Part shown: piece by piece, positions 56,976 through 64,000 of the stretch
Layout: each line of letters opens with the position of its first letter
Position numbering within the stretch: position 1 is the stretch's first letter
Source of the DNA: Dictyobacter aurantiacus
GTDB taxonomy: Bacteria; Chloroflexota; Ktedonobacteria; Ktedonobacterales; Ktedonobacteraceae
Assembly: GCF_003967515.1 (NCBI RefSeq)
Contig: NZ_BIFQ01000002.1
Coordinates: forward strand, 1,364,001 to 1,428,000
Direction: 5' to 3'
Length of the DNA: 64,000 nucleotides
The notes under the pieces: model-generated
Seen by the model: the letters and a program-made list of their open reading frames with translations, nothing else
The model's database searches: none
What the model was told of the DNA's origin: nothing
Translations under genes and position numbers: made by a program

Positions 56976-58103
56976 ATGCTGATTTATGAATACAAGCTTG
57001 ATTGCACCAAGGCGCAATATGCTGCCATTGATGAAGCGATACGCGTGTGTCAATTCATTCGCAATAAGTGTTTGCGCCTCTGGATGGATGATCACGCATC
57101 AAAAAATGATCTCCAGTGCTATTGCGCCGTCCTTGCGAAAGAATACTCCTTTGCCAACAACCTCAATTCCCAGGCTCGTCAAGCTGCCGCCGATCGGGCA
57201 TGGAATGCCATTCAACGTTTCTATACGAATTGTAAAGCTAAGAAACCAGGCAAGAAAGGGTATCCCCACTTTCAACATGATAACCGTTCGGTCGAATACA
57301 AGACATCAGGCTGGAAGCTGGAACCGGATGGACGTCATATCACGTTCAAGGATGGCTGCGGGATCGGTCGCCTGCGTCTGGTTGGCACTCGTACCATTGA
57401 AACCTTTCCGATCAAGCAGATCAAACGCGTTCGCCTGATTCGGCGCGCCGATGGGTATTATGTTCAGTTTGCAGTGCAATCGGATCGGATCGTAGAGCAT
57501 GAGCCAACGGGCGCAACAGTAGGTATTGACGTAGGACTCAAAGCCTACTACACCGACTCCAACGGACACACGGTAGAGAACCCGCGCTATTATCGCAAAG
57601 CTGAAGCCCATTTGAAACGTCTCCAACGCCGTCTATCCCGCAAGAAGAGGGGGTCAAAGAACCGCCTCAAAGCCCGCAAACAGGTTGCTAGAGCGCATTT
57701 GAAAGTCCAGAGGCAGCGTGAAGATTTCGCCCGCAAAGAGGCGAACGCGCTTGTGACATCTCACGATCTCATTGCCTACGAAGACTTGAAGATTGCCAAC
57801 ATGGTGCGCAATCGCCATCTTGCCAAATCCATCAGTGATGCCGGATGGGGGCAATTTCTCCAGTGGGTCAACTACTATGGGTCATTGCATGCTATCCCGA
57901 TCATGAAGGTTGCCCCCCACTTCACCAGTCAGGATTGCAGTGGGTGTAGCACGCTCGTCAAGAAGAGTCTGAGCGTGCGTACCCATATCTGTCCCGGTTG
58001 TGGCCTGGTGCTAGACCGAGATCACAACGCGGCGCGCAACATTTTAGAGAAGGCACTCAGTACCGAGGGGCACTCGGGAACTGATGCACCTGTGAGTGCA
58101 TGA
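56976..58103 (+). CDS. tnpB: TnpB RNA-guided endonuclease
   Basis: A 375-residue protein, normal length for TnpB. RuvC-like catalytic residues are all present: D185 (VGIDVGLKAYY), E269 (LIAYEDLKIANM) and the DRDHNAARN segment (D347/D349). The zinc finger has C321, C324, C339 and C342. N-terminal part is the usual REC/WED region. TnpB uses an RNA from the element's right end to cut target DNA next to a short motif and so helps keep the element in place. AAAGGA lies ten bases before the ATG. No frame damage, so it should be active. Confidence 0.95.
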   Translation: MLIYEYKLDCTKAQYAAIDEAIRVCQFIRNKCLRLWMDDHASKNDLQCYCAVLAKEYSFANNLNSQARQAAADRAWNAIQRFYTNCKAKKPGKKGYPHFQHDNRSVEYKTSGWKLEPDGRHITFKDGCGIGRLRLVGTRTIETFPIKQIKRVRLIRRADGYYVQFAVQSDRIVEHEPTGATVGIDVGLKAYYTDSNGHTVENPRYYRKAEAHLKRLQRRLSRKKRGSKNRLKARKQVARAHLKVQRQREDFARKEANALVTSHDLIAYEDLKIANMVRNRHLAKSISDAGWGQFLQWVNYYGSLHAIPIMKVAPHFTSQDCSGCSTLVKKSLSVRTHICPGCGLVLDRDHNAARNILEKALSTEGHSGTDAPVSA

Positions 58104-58206
58104 AACGCTTCTGGACACCTGACCTCCACTCTCTGGTAGCAATACCTTTGAGCGCGTTGGATGGCTGAAAGAAGAATTCTCTGGCTTTAGCCATGGGGAG
58201 TGTCAA
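57950..58206 (+). ncRNA. Probable omega (right-end) RNA of the tnpB element
   Basis: In this group the guide RNA spans the 3' end of tnpB and the right end, with the guide taken from the flanking DNA. Here the segment up to TCAA (58206) has the hairpin around TGGCTTTAGCCA and the conserved-looking GATGGCTGAAAGAAGAAT. The predicted guide begins at 58207 (TTCCTATATTGCTTCAAG). The 5' limit is a guess. Confidence 0.5.
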
Positions 58207-58349
58207 TTCCTATATTGCTTCAAGATCCGATCAGAGAATGAGCAACATTTTTGGGCAGATCCTTTTTATCTTTTCAGTGCTCATGGGCCCTCGTATCTCT
58301 CTCTGCGCCGTTACAACGTGATAAAGAGTAGGAAGGAGAATGTAAAACT

Positions 58350-59237
58350 ATGAGTGAGACAATTGGCTTTATTGGCCTGGGCAATATGGGTCGTCCGATG
58401 GCGATCAATCTGTTGAAGGCTGGCTATAATCTACAGGTGTACAATCGTGATGAAAGCAAGACGCAGGATCTGGTAGAGGCTGGTGCCCGGCGTGGCGCGC
58501 GTCCGCGTGATGTGGTCAATCATGGGAGTATCGTGATTACCATGCTGGCGAATGATGAGGCATTGGAGGCCGTCACACTGGGGAATGATGGTCTGCTGGC
58601 TCATCTGGGTCCCGGTGGCATCCATCTCTCAATGAGTACTGTATCGCCCGCCATGGCTCGGAAGATGCAGCAATTGCACGAGCAGCAGGATTGCGCCTAT
58701 GTGGCCGCCCCCGTCTTTGGCCGGCCAGAGGCTGCGGCCGCTCGTCAGCTCTGGATCGCGGTAGCCGGTAAGCCTGAAGGGAAACAGCGGGTGCGGCGTA
58801 TCCTGGACACTCTGGGACAGGGTCAGTTCGATTTTGGGGAAGAGGCAGCCAACGCCAATGTGGTCAAGATCAGCGGGAATTTTATGCTGGCTGCGGCTAT
58901 GGAAGCGATGGGAGAAGCGTTTACCCTGGGTGAAAAGAACGGGATTGAGCGCTCTAAAATGTATGAGCTGTTCACCCAGACGTTGTTTGCCTGTCCCGCC
59001 TACCAATCGTATGGTAAGCGTATCGCCGAAAAGAACTTCGAGCCGGTCGGCTTTACCATGCAATTGGCGCTTAAAGATGTCAACCTGGTCCTTGATGCGG
59101 CGAAAGAGGTGCAATCGCCCATGCCGTTTGCCAGTCACCTATCGAATCGCCTCCTCTCTGGCCTCGCGCGCGGCCGTGCCGATCGCGACTGGTCAGAGTT
59201 GAGCCGCGGTATCCTGGATGACGCGGGCATAGAGTAG
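58350..59237 (+). CDS. NAD(P)-dependent beta-hydroxyacid dehydrogenase family protein
   Basis: A 295-residue protein. Nucleotide loop GFIGLGNMGRPMAINLLKAG (residues 6-25); the substrate segment that is usually GxxGxG reads VAAPVFGRPEAAAARQLW, and the catalytic Lys is in NVVKISGNFM. This pattern fits the 3-hydroxyisobutyrate/6-phosphogluconate dehydrogenase superfamily, near the imine reductase/GLYR-like branch. It would reduce or oxidise a small 3-hydroxy acid, aldehyde or imine. AAGGAG precedes the ATG. A long hairpin follows. Confidence 0.86.
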   Translation: MSETIGFIGLGNMGRPMAINLLKAGYNLQVYNRDESKTQDLVEAGARRGARPRDVVNHGSIVITMLANDEALEAVTLGNDGLLAHLGPGGIHLSMSTVSPAMARKMQQLHEQQDCAYVAAPVFGRPEAAAARQLWIAVAGKPEGKQRVRRILDTLGQGQFDFGEEAANANVVKISGNFMLAAAMEAMGEAFTLGEKNGIERSKMYELFTQTLFACPAYQSYGKRIAEKNFEPVGFTMQLALKDVNLVLDAAKEVQSPMPFASHLSNRLLSGLARGRADRDWSELSRGILDDAGIE

Positions 59238-59275
59238 ATAATCAAAAGAAAGAGTGACCTATCGGCCGCATTGTT

Positions 59276-59326
59276 TTTTTGTGTTGGCGCGGGGGCGCAT
59301 TCGCGTCCCCCGCGCCAACACAAAAA
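59276..59326. terminator. Perfect 20-bp hairpin, tip with CGCATTCGCG
   Basis: TTTTTGTGTTGGCGCGGGGG (59276-59295) pairs perfectly with 59307-59326. The loop region can form a further three-pair tip CGC-ATTC-GCG. T runs precede and A runs follow the stem, so it can work as an intrinsic terminator on the minus strand as well. Confidence 0.8.
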
Positions 59327-59429
59327 CCAGCGCGACTGTTTATCCTACTTTTTTTGCCATAATTCCGTGGAACATAGAGAATAAGGTAGAATTAAGGATG
59401 CGTTTACTATTTTATTGTGAAGAGGTTAT

Positions 59430-60107
59430 ATGGAAGACACGTCTCAGGAAACCACTATCGCGGCTCTGCCCGAGGGCGCTTTGCCTGTACAAACTGTGAT
59501 TGATGAGCTGCGTTCGCTGTATCCCCAGGCCCGCTATGATCTGAATTTTTCGACGCCCCTCGAACTGCTGGTGGCTACCTTGCTGGCGGCGCAATGTACG
59601 GATAAGCGTGTCAACGCCGTCACTATAGATCTGTTTCAGAAATACCGCAGCGCCGAGGATTACGCGACTGTCAGTCAGGAAGAGCTAGAGCAGGATATCA
59701 TCAAGACCGGCTTTTATCGTCAGAAGGCTAAACAGATCCGGGCCGCCTGCCAGTATCTTTTGCTGCATCACAATGGTGAGGTGCCACAGACGATGGCCGA
59801 GATGGTCAAGATTCCTGGCGTGGGACGTAAAACGGCTAATGTGGTGCTCGGCAACGCCTATGGCATCACGGAAGGCTTTATTGTGGATACCCATGTGGCA
59901 CGCCTGATCAAACGCTTCGGTTGGACGCAGCAGGATGATGCCGTCAAGGCTGAGCGTGAACTGATGAACCTTATTCCTCAACAAGAGTGGCTCAGCCTGG
60001 CCCATCGCATTATTTATCATGGACGAGCCGTTTGCGTGGCGCGCTCACCCCGCTGCGCCCAATGTACGCTGGCCGCGATCTGTCCCGCATCAACTACGCG
60101 CGGGTAG
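59430..60107 (+). CDS. nth: Endonuclease III
   Basis: A 225-residue DNA glycosylase/AP lyase. Helix-hairpin-helix with catalytic K134 (IPGVGRKTANVVLGNAYG), catalytic D153 (FIVDTHVARL), and the 4Fe-4S cluster C202-x6-C209-x2-C212-x5-C218. It removes oxidised pyrimidines in base excision repair. GAAGAGG lies before the ATG. The last 18 bases overlap the end of the convergent flavodoxin-like gene. Confidence 0.96.
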   Translation: MEDTSQETTIAALPEGALPVQTVIDELRSLYPQARYDLNFSTPLELLVATLLAAQCTDKRVNAVTIDLFQKYRSAEDYATVSQEELEQDIIKTGFYRQKAKQIRAACQYLLLHHNGEVPQTMAEMVKIPGVGRKTANVVLGNAYGITEGFIVDTHVARLIKRFGWTQQDDAVKAERELMNLIPQQEWLSLAHRIIYHGRAVCVARSPRCAQCTLAAICPASTTRG

Positions 60108-60599
60108 CCGCGTATCTAGATCCCTGGCGATTTTCGTGGCCCAGTCTTTGATGGCCTGCCAGTCGCGGAAATCGCCTTCGGACGCGCCTACTCCTTTGCT
60201 CATCATGCGCTCAGCGAATGATAGCTTGCTATGATCGAGTGTACCGAAGAAGATGCGTGTATCCTGGATATCAAGCGTTTGCTGGAACTCTGCGATCTCT
60301 TTGGGTTGCTGCTCGGCGTCTTCGATTGCCGTTCCGAGGGGACCGCTGCTAAATAGCCAGATTGGGTGCCGGGATAGGATGTCACGGTGACGATGCACCC
60401 ACTTCGTCGCTTCTATCAACCATGAGCCATAATAGATGGCGCTACCGATCACAAATGCCTCGTAGCGTTCGGGGTTTAATACTTCATCCACCGTGTGGAG
60501 TTCGGTTTCTTTCCCCTCTTGTTTGAGTTGTTCCGCGAGGCATTCCGCAATGCCTCGTGTTGATCCATGTTTGCTTGCGTAGAGAACGAGTATGGCCAT
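60090..60599 (-). CDS. Flavodoxin-domain protein (HemG-like)
   Basis: A 169-residue protein. FMN phosphate loop LVLYASKHGSTRGIAECLA (about residues 4-22), IGSAIYYGSWLIEATKW, and FSSGPLG match the long-chain flavodoxin/menaquinone-dependent protoporphyrinogen oxidase (HemG) type. It may transfer electrons or oxidise a porphyrinogen, but a full heme pathway is not nearby. It lies next to two P450 genes on the same strand, so a role as a redox partner is conceivable though it lacks any direct sign of that. Confidence 0.82.
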   Translation of the reverse strand: MAILVLYASKHGSTRGIAECLAEQLKQEGKETELHTVDEVLNPERYEAFVIGSAIYYGSWLIEATKWVHRHRDILSRHPIWLFSSGPLGTAIEDAEQQPKEIAEFQQTLDIQDTRIFFGTLDHSKLSFAERMMSKGVGASEGDFRDWQAIKDWATKIARDLDTRLPARS

Positions 60600-60729
60600 G
60601 TGTTTCTTCTCCTCTCACATAGACTTTCCTGGAGAATATGATGGCCTATGCATTTTACGGAACTATCACAGTTGCTCTTCTGTTAGTCACAGGATGCTCA
60701 CATAAGCGATGGGCGGTCAGCTATGGGAT

Positions 60730-61920
60730 TTACTGGCGCTCTCGAAAGGTCATGGGCAGACTTTTGACGCCGTAGACGAACGAACTGGTAACGTGCTGCA
60801 GCGGCACATCCGGGATGCGCCTGAGGGAGGTGAAGCGCGACAGCAGGATTTCTAGCGCGATCTTTGTTTCCAGCCGTGCCAGTGAGGAGCCGATACAGAA
60901 ATGAATGCCGTGGCCGAAGCCGATATGCCGATTTGGGTTGCGATGAATATCAAAAACCTCGGGAGCGCTAAATTGCGTCTCATCGCGGTTGGCCGCGCCC
61001 AGTATGGGCGATACAATCTCCCCGGCCTTGATGTGGTGCTCACCGAGCTGTGTATCGACTGTAGTGGCTCGCCGCAGACGTTGAATCGGGGTGCGATAGC
61101 GAACCACCTCCTCGATCGCCCCTGGCAGCAGCTCGGGCCTGGACTGTAGCTCCTCAAAGGCTTCGGGATGTTCATCAAAGGTCAGCAGGGCGTTGCCGAT
61201 CAGATTGGTGGAGGTCTCGTGACCGGCGACCAGCAGCAGGCGGCAGAAGCTTAAAATCTCGGCATCGGTCAGATACGTTCCCTCGATATGGGCGCTGAGC
61301 AGCGCGCTGATCAGATCATCCTGCGCGTGCTGGCGGCGCTGATCCACCACCATCTGAAAATAATTATTCATCTCGATGACGGCCTGCTTTTTCTGCTGGC
61401 GCGCCGGACTCACAATAATATCAGACCAATGTTTAAATCGCTGCTGATCCTGAATCGGGATACCCAGCAACTCGGCGATTACAATGATCGGCAGGGGATT
61501 GGCCAGGTCACTGACCACGTCCATCTGGCCGCGCGCTGCGACCTGGTCCAGGTGAGCATGGACGATCTCTGTGATGCGTGGGGCCAGATTCGCGATGGTG
61601 CGCGGCGTAAACGCCTGGTTGATCAGCGAGCGCAGCTGGCGATGACGTGGTGGATCGGTCCACAGCAGCGGCCTGGTCGTTGGCTGTATCTTGTTCGTTG
61701 GACGCGCGCGGATGGATTGCTCGGAAGAGAAGAGCAGGGGATCACTGATCACACGCTGCACATCGCTGTAGCGCGTGATGAACCAGCTATGGAATTCGCG
61801 CGAATAGTAGACTGGATAGCGTTCCCGCATTACCCGGTACCAGGGGAATGGATTGAGTGGATCGTTTAGTATATGCGCCGTCAGTGATGGCTCCGATGAG
61901 TGCGCCTCGGGTAGTGACAT
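60730..61920 (-). CDS. Cytochrome P450
   Basis: A 396-residue soluble P450. Heme Cys C342 in FGHGIHFCIGSSLARLE, I-helix oxygen motif AGHETSTN (232-239), and E271-x-x-R274. Size and lack of a membrane anchor fit bacterial class I P450s that oxidise a small molecule with electrons from ferredoxin or flavodoxin. The substrate is unknown. No ferredoxin or reductase gene is in the window. It follows a second P450 gene at 154 bases on the same strand, with a hairpin between them. Confidence 0.95.
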   Translation of the reverse strand: MSLPEAHSSEPSLTAHILNDPLNPFPWYRVMRERYPVYYSREFHSWFITRYSDVQRVISDPLLFSSEQSIRARPTNKIQPTTRPLLWTDPPRHRQLRSLINQAFTPRTIANLAPRITEIVHAHLDQVAARGQMDVVSDLANPLPIIVIAELLGIPIQDQQRFKHWSDIIVSPARQQKKQAVIEMNNYFQMVVDQRRQHAQDDLISALLSAHIEGTYLTDAEILSFCRLLLVAGHETSTNLIGNALLTFDEHPEAFEELQSRPELLPGAIEEVVRYRTPIQRLRRATTVDTQLGEHHIKAGEIVSPILGAANRDETQFSAPEVFDIHRNPNRHIGFGHGIHFCIGSSLARLETKIALEILLSRFTSLRRIPDVPLQHVTSSFVYGVKSLPMTFRERQ

Positions 61921-62026
61921 GCTGGCTGGTTTTCCCTCTAGTTAAAATGCCGTCTGCCTGTTTATTGTGTCCAGGACAACAGGCGGATTCTCAGCTTATA
62001 GTGTAGCCGATCTGCATAGGGAAAGC

Positions 62027-62065
62027 AAAGGCGCGCCCGACTGTAGCATTGCCGGGCGCACCTTT
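62027..62065 (-). terminator. Hairpin between the two P450 genes
   Basis: AAAGGCGCGCCCG (62027-62039) pairs with CGGGCGCACCTTT (62053-62065), one G-T pair. On the minus strand it follows the upstream P450 stop by ten bases, with a T-containing tail. Confidence 0.65.
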
Positions 62066-62074
62066 ATGGCATGT

Positions 62075-63298
62075 TTAGCATTTTACGGGGAGTGAAAGTA
62101 AGCCCGGCATTGCCAGGTTGGGGCGCCATTGATAGCTGTCGTTAGCGATGCGCAGATTGGGCATGCGGCGTATCAGCTCGGTGAGCACGATCTGGCTCTC
62201 CATACGTGCCAGGGCGGCTCCAACGCAGAAATGGATGCCAAAGCCAAAGCTCAGGATGCGCTCAGGCTTGCGGGTAATGTTGAACGCATTAGGATCGGGA
62301 AAATGTTTGGGATCGCGGTTGGCGGCCCCTAATGCCAGTCTCACCTGTTCACCTTTGTGAATACGTTTGCCATCCATCGTGAGATCTTCGGTGATGAAGC
62401 GTGAGATGATCGTAACCGGCGATGAGAAGCGCAGCATCTCCTCAACCGCCCCGTTAACCAGCGATGGATTGGCTTTCAGCAGTTCCCACTGCCTGGGATG
62501 ATTGAGCAGCGCGAAGATGCCATTGCCCAGCAGATTGGTTGTCGTTTCGTGTCCGGCAAAGAGCAGCATCGTAATCAAAATGATCAGTTCTTGTTCGCTC
62601 AGGTACTCGCCGTGTTCTTCCACCTGGACCAGTGAGCTGAGAAAATCATTCTGTGGTTGAGTGCGCCGCTGCGCGATAATAGGCCTTAGTTGGTCCGCCA
62701 CGATCTGTAAGGAAGCGGCCATCTGTTGAAGCTGACCCGGCGCGGGCGTTGTCAGGGATACAAAAGCTGCGATCGTCTCCGAGCTGCGCCTGACGCTATC
62801 GCGCAGCTCCAATGGAATTCCCAACAACTCAAAGATTACCGTTGAGGGCAAGGGGAAAGCCAGGTCATCCATCAGATCAAACTCACCCTTAGCCTGTACC
62901 GCATCAAGCAGTTCCGTGACGATGCTTTCAATGCGCTCGCGCATATGCTCCACCATGCGTGGCGTGAACGACCTGTGGATTAATCCACGCTGGCGTGTAT
63001 GCAGCGGCGGATCCATACCCTGCATAAACATAGTGAGATAGCCCGCTACTGCTGGCAGCGCGGCCAGGTCTTCAGGTGCGAGGGAGGCAAGCAAAGAGCT
63101 TCGAGGTGTAACCGTACTGGCAAAGCGGCGATCCTGCAAGGCGGAATAAATGTCGTCGTAGCGGGTCAGGATCCAGAAACCAAAAAGCGCGTTCCAATGG
63201 ATGGGATCATTCTCTCTGATCTGCTCAAATAATACATATGGATCAGCGAAATACTCCGGGCTGATCATATTATCGAGATCGACGGTGCTCTCTGCCAT
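62075..63298 (-). CDS. Cytochrome P450
   Basis: A 407-residue P450. Heme Cys C358 in FGFGIHFCVGAALARME, I-helix AGHETTTNLL (248-257), and an ExxR in VEEMLRF. Start ATG 63298 has AAGGAG five bases upstream; the frame is open 13 codons earlier. It differs clearly from the second P450 downstream, so they may act on different positions or substrates. Electrons must come from partners elsewhere in the genome. Confidence 0.95.
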   Translation of the reverse strand: MAESTVDLDNMISPEYFADPYVLFEQIRENDPIHWNALFGFWILTRYDDIYSALQDRRFASTVTPRSSLLASLAPEDLAALPAVAGYLTMFMQGMDPPLHTRQRGLIHRSFTPRMVEHMRERIESIVTELLDAVQAKGEFDLMDDLAFPLPSTVIFELLGIPLELRDSVRRSSETIAAFVSLTTPAPGQLQQMAASLQIVADQLRPIIAQRRTQPQNDFLSSLVQVEEHGEYLSEQELIILITMLLFAGHETTTNLLGNGIFALLNHPRQWELLKANPSLVNGAVEEMLRFSSPVTIISRFITEDLTMDGKRIHKGEQVRLALGAANRDPKHFPDPNAFNITRKPERILSFGFGIHFCVGAALARMESQIVLTELIRRMPNLRIANDSYQWRPNLAMPGLLSLPVKC

Positions 63299-63837
63299 AG
63301 GGCTCCTTTTTAAAACTCTGATACTATTTCCATGCAACAGGAGACGTGCCTGGATTGAGTTTTCAGGACATTATATAGGTTAGCTGTATTGATGCCTCAT
63401 TACATTACACTTTGTGTCCAGGGATACGCACATGAGAATATATTGATAACATTAGTATACAAGTTTTAGGGGTATAGATCAACTTAAATAGCCTCTCAAG
63501 GTGTCATTTCTTTATTTTGCAAAAGGAAACCGTGACAAGAAAAAGAAACGCACACGTAGGTGTCGGGCTTGCCCCGACTTTGTCGCGAAGCGACCGGTTC
63601 CCGGGCGAGCACGCTCCACCAACGGTGATATCGCTTCCTGCGCGGGTCGATCAACGCAAGCACGTGTTATCCATTTGCTCATCCTTTTCTGGGAATGCTC
63701 GTGTCTTGGAAGAAACGGATGCTCCCAGCATCCTCGCCAACGCGAGCATTTCCGTTTTTCGGATACCTTTCTTTTTGGAAAAAATGAATGGCATCCTGGC
63801 TCTCCGTCCTTCCAAAGGGGCGGAGGGCCAAAGAAAA
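63299..63837. other. Spacer without supported gene
   Basis: About 540 bases. The left part is AT-rich; 63540-63835 is GC-rich with several small stems (GTCGGGCTTGCCCCGAC, GTCGCGAAGCGAC) and looks like decayed repeat DNA. Open frames of 96-122 codons cross it on both strands, but all have atypical, repeat-driven composition and no recognisable product. Confidence 0.5.
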
Positions 63838-63874
63838 GCCAGCCCAATCCAACTGATAGAAGGATTGGGCTGGC
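63838..63874 (-). terminator. Intrinsic terminator of the right-edge gene
   Basis: GCCAGCCCAATCC (63838-63850) pairs perfectly with GGATTGGGCTGGC (63862-63874); on the minus strand TTTTCTTT follows. It lies 15 bases after the stop of the partial gene. Confidence 0.85.
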
Positions 63875-63889
63875 GACCAATGTGAAAAA

Positions 63890-64000
63890 TTATACTTCCA
63901 GGACAAAGAGTACGTCGCTCCCCGCTTTGACGGGGCCGCTGGCGCGGCTGACGACGGTACCGTCGCCACTGGAAACGACGGGACTCAGCACGACTTTGCC
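63890..64000 (-). CDS. C-terminal end of an unidentified gene (runs off right edge)
   Basis: The last 36 codons and TAA stop of a minus-strand gene: GKVVLSPVVSSGDGTVVSRA, then SGPVKAGSDVLFVLEV. The Gly/Val/Ser-rich beta pattern fits the end of a beta-sheet domain, but too little is present for a family call. The terminator directly after it supports a real gene end. Confidence 0.6.
   Translation of the reverse strand, partial: GKVVLSPVVSSGDGTVVSRASGPVKAGSDVLFVLEV

Larger units (their letters stand above)
56684..58206 (+). mobile_element. IS608-like element of the IS200/IS605 group, tnpB only
   Basis: The left boundary follows TTAC (56680-56683), the target used by IS608-type elements, and the right boundary ends in TCAA (58203-58206), the matching end. 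The left end has the small stem CCTGCCTTCAGG, the right end has a subterminal hairpin around TGGCTTTAGCCA. Inside are a divergent ribbon-helix-helix gene and tnpB; there is no tnpA (Y1 transposase), so movement would need one in trans. The exact boundaries are inferred from these motifs. Confidence 0.72.

Noticed and set aside
63512..63969. Overlapping frames of 96-122 codons on both strands
   Set aside because: Repeat-like DNA with small stems and a terminator inside; no ribosome site or family resemblance. The true coding end is the 36-codon tail from 63890.

Overview
The window looks like a chromosomal segment of a Ktedonobacteria-type bacterium (Chloroflexota). The evidence is the character of the 16S rRNA, multidomain Ser/Thr kinases that start with a zinc ribbon, many stand-alone P450s, acetyltransferases and transporters, an IS605-type tnpB element, and moderately GC-rich DNA with very long perfect palindromes between genes. 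This assignment rests on family knowledge and reading of the sequence; no database was searched.

Layout. 0-7.2 kb: partial lipoprotein, GNAT acetyltransferase, enolase-superfamily enzyme, a cysteinyl-tRNA synthetase fused to a family 2 glycosyltransferase, and a Kef-type antiporter. 7.2-21.6 kb: palindrome-rich spacer, sugar-acid-type MFS permease, S9 peptidase, GntR-type regulator, Asp-box propeller protein, EamA transporter, Gfo/Idh oxidoreductase, polytopic mannosyltransferase-like protein, and a zinc-ribbon Ser/Thr kinase with an outer WD40-like propeller. 21.9-27.5 kb: an rRNA operon with two promoters, 16S, 23S and tRNA-Ala(UGC), with no 5S gene visible and a long processing stem around 23S. 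27.6-35.2 kb: DUF4395/thioredoxin pair, small membrane proteins, an SCO6745-like protein, a GH3 beta-glucosidase with PA14 insert, MazG-like and HAD-IIA enzymes. 35.2-38 kb: a Ser/Thr kinase whose outer domain is a family 5 solute-binding protein.

38.2-44.9 kb is a self-contained fructose PTS locus: EIIA-HPr-EI in one protein, 1-phosphofructokinase and EIIB'BC in an operon, with a divergent LacI-type regulator and three near-identical 16-bp operators. 44.9-49 kb: Eis-like acetyltransferase preceded by a compact 58-codon transcription unit, a TrxR-like flavoprotein and an AT-rich GNAT gene. 49-56.6 kb: DUF3445 protein and a surface-polysaccharide group (tyrosine autokinase, a 48-codon membrane peptide, glycosyltransferase, then nucleotide-sugar epimerase, heptose-phosphate-type kinase and dTDP-glucose dehydratase). 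56.7-58.2 kb: an IS608-like tnpB-only element that carries a ribbon-helix-helix gene in divergent orientation. 58.3-64 kb: beta-hydroxyacid dehydrogenase, endonuclease III, flavodoxin-like protein, two cytochromes P450 and the end of an unidentified gene.

The items I find most unusual are the kinase/solute-binding-protein receptor, the CysRS-glycosyltransferase fusion with a His-rich tail, the RHH-TnpB module with face-to-face promoters, two unannotated small genes with good expression signals, and a class of long perfect palindromes at gene ends, some of which run into the coding sequence.
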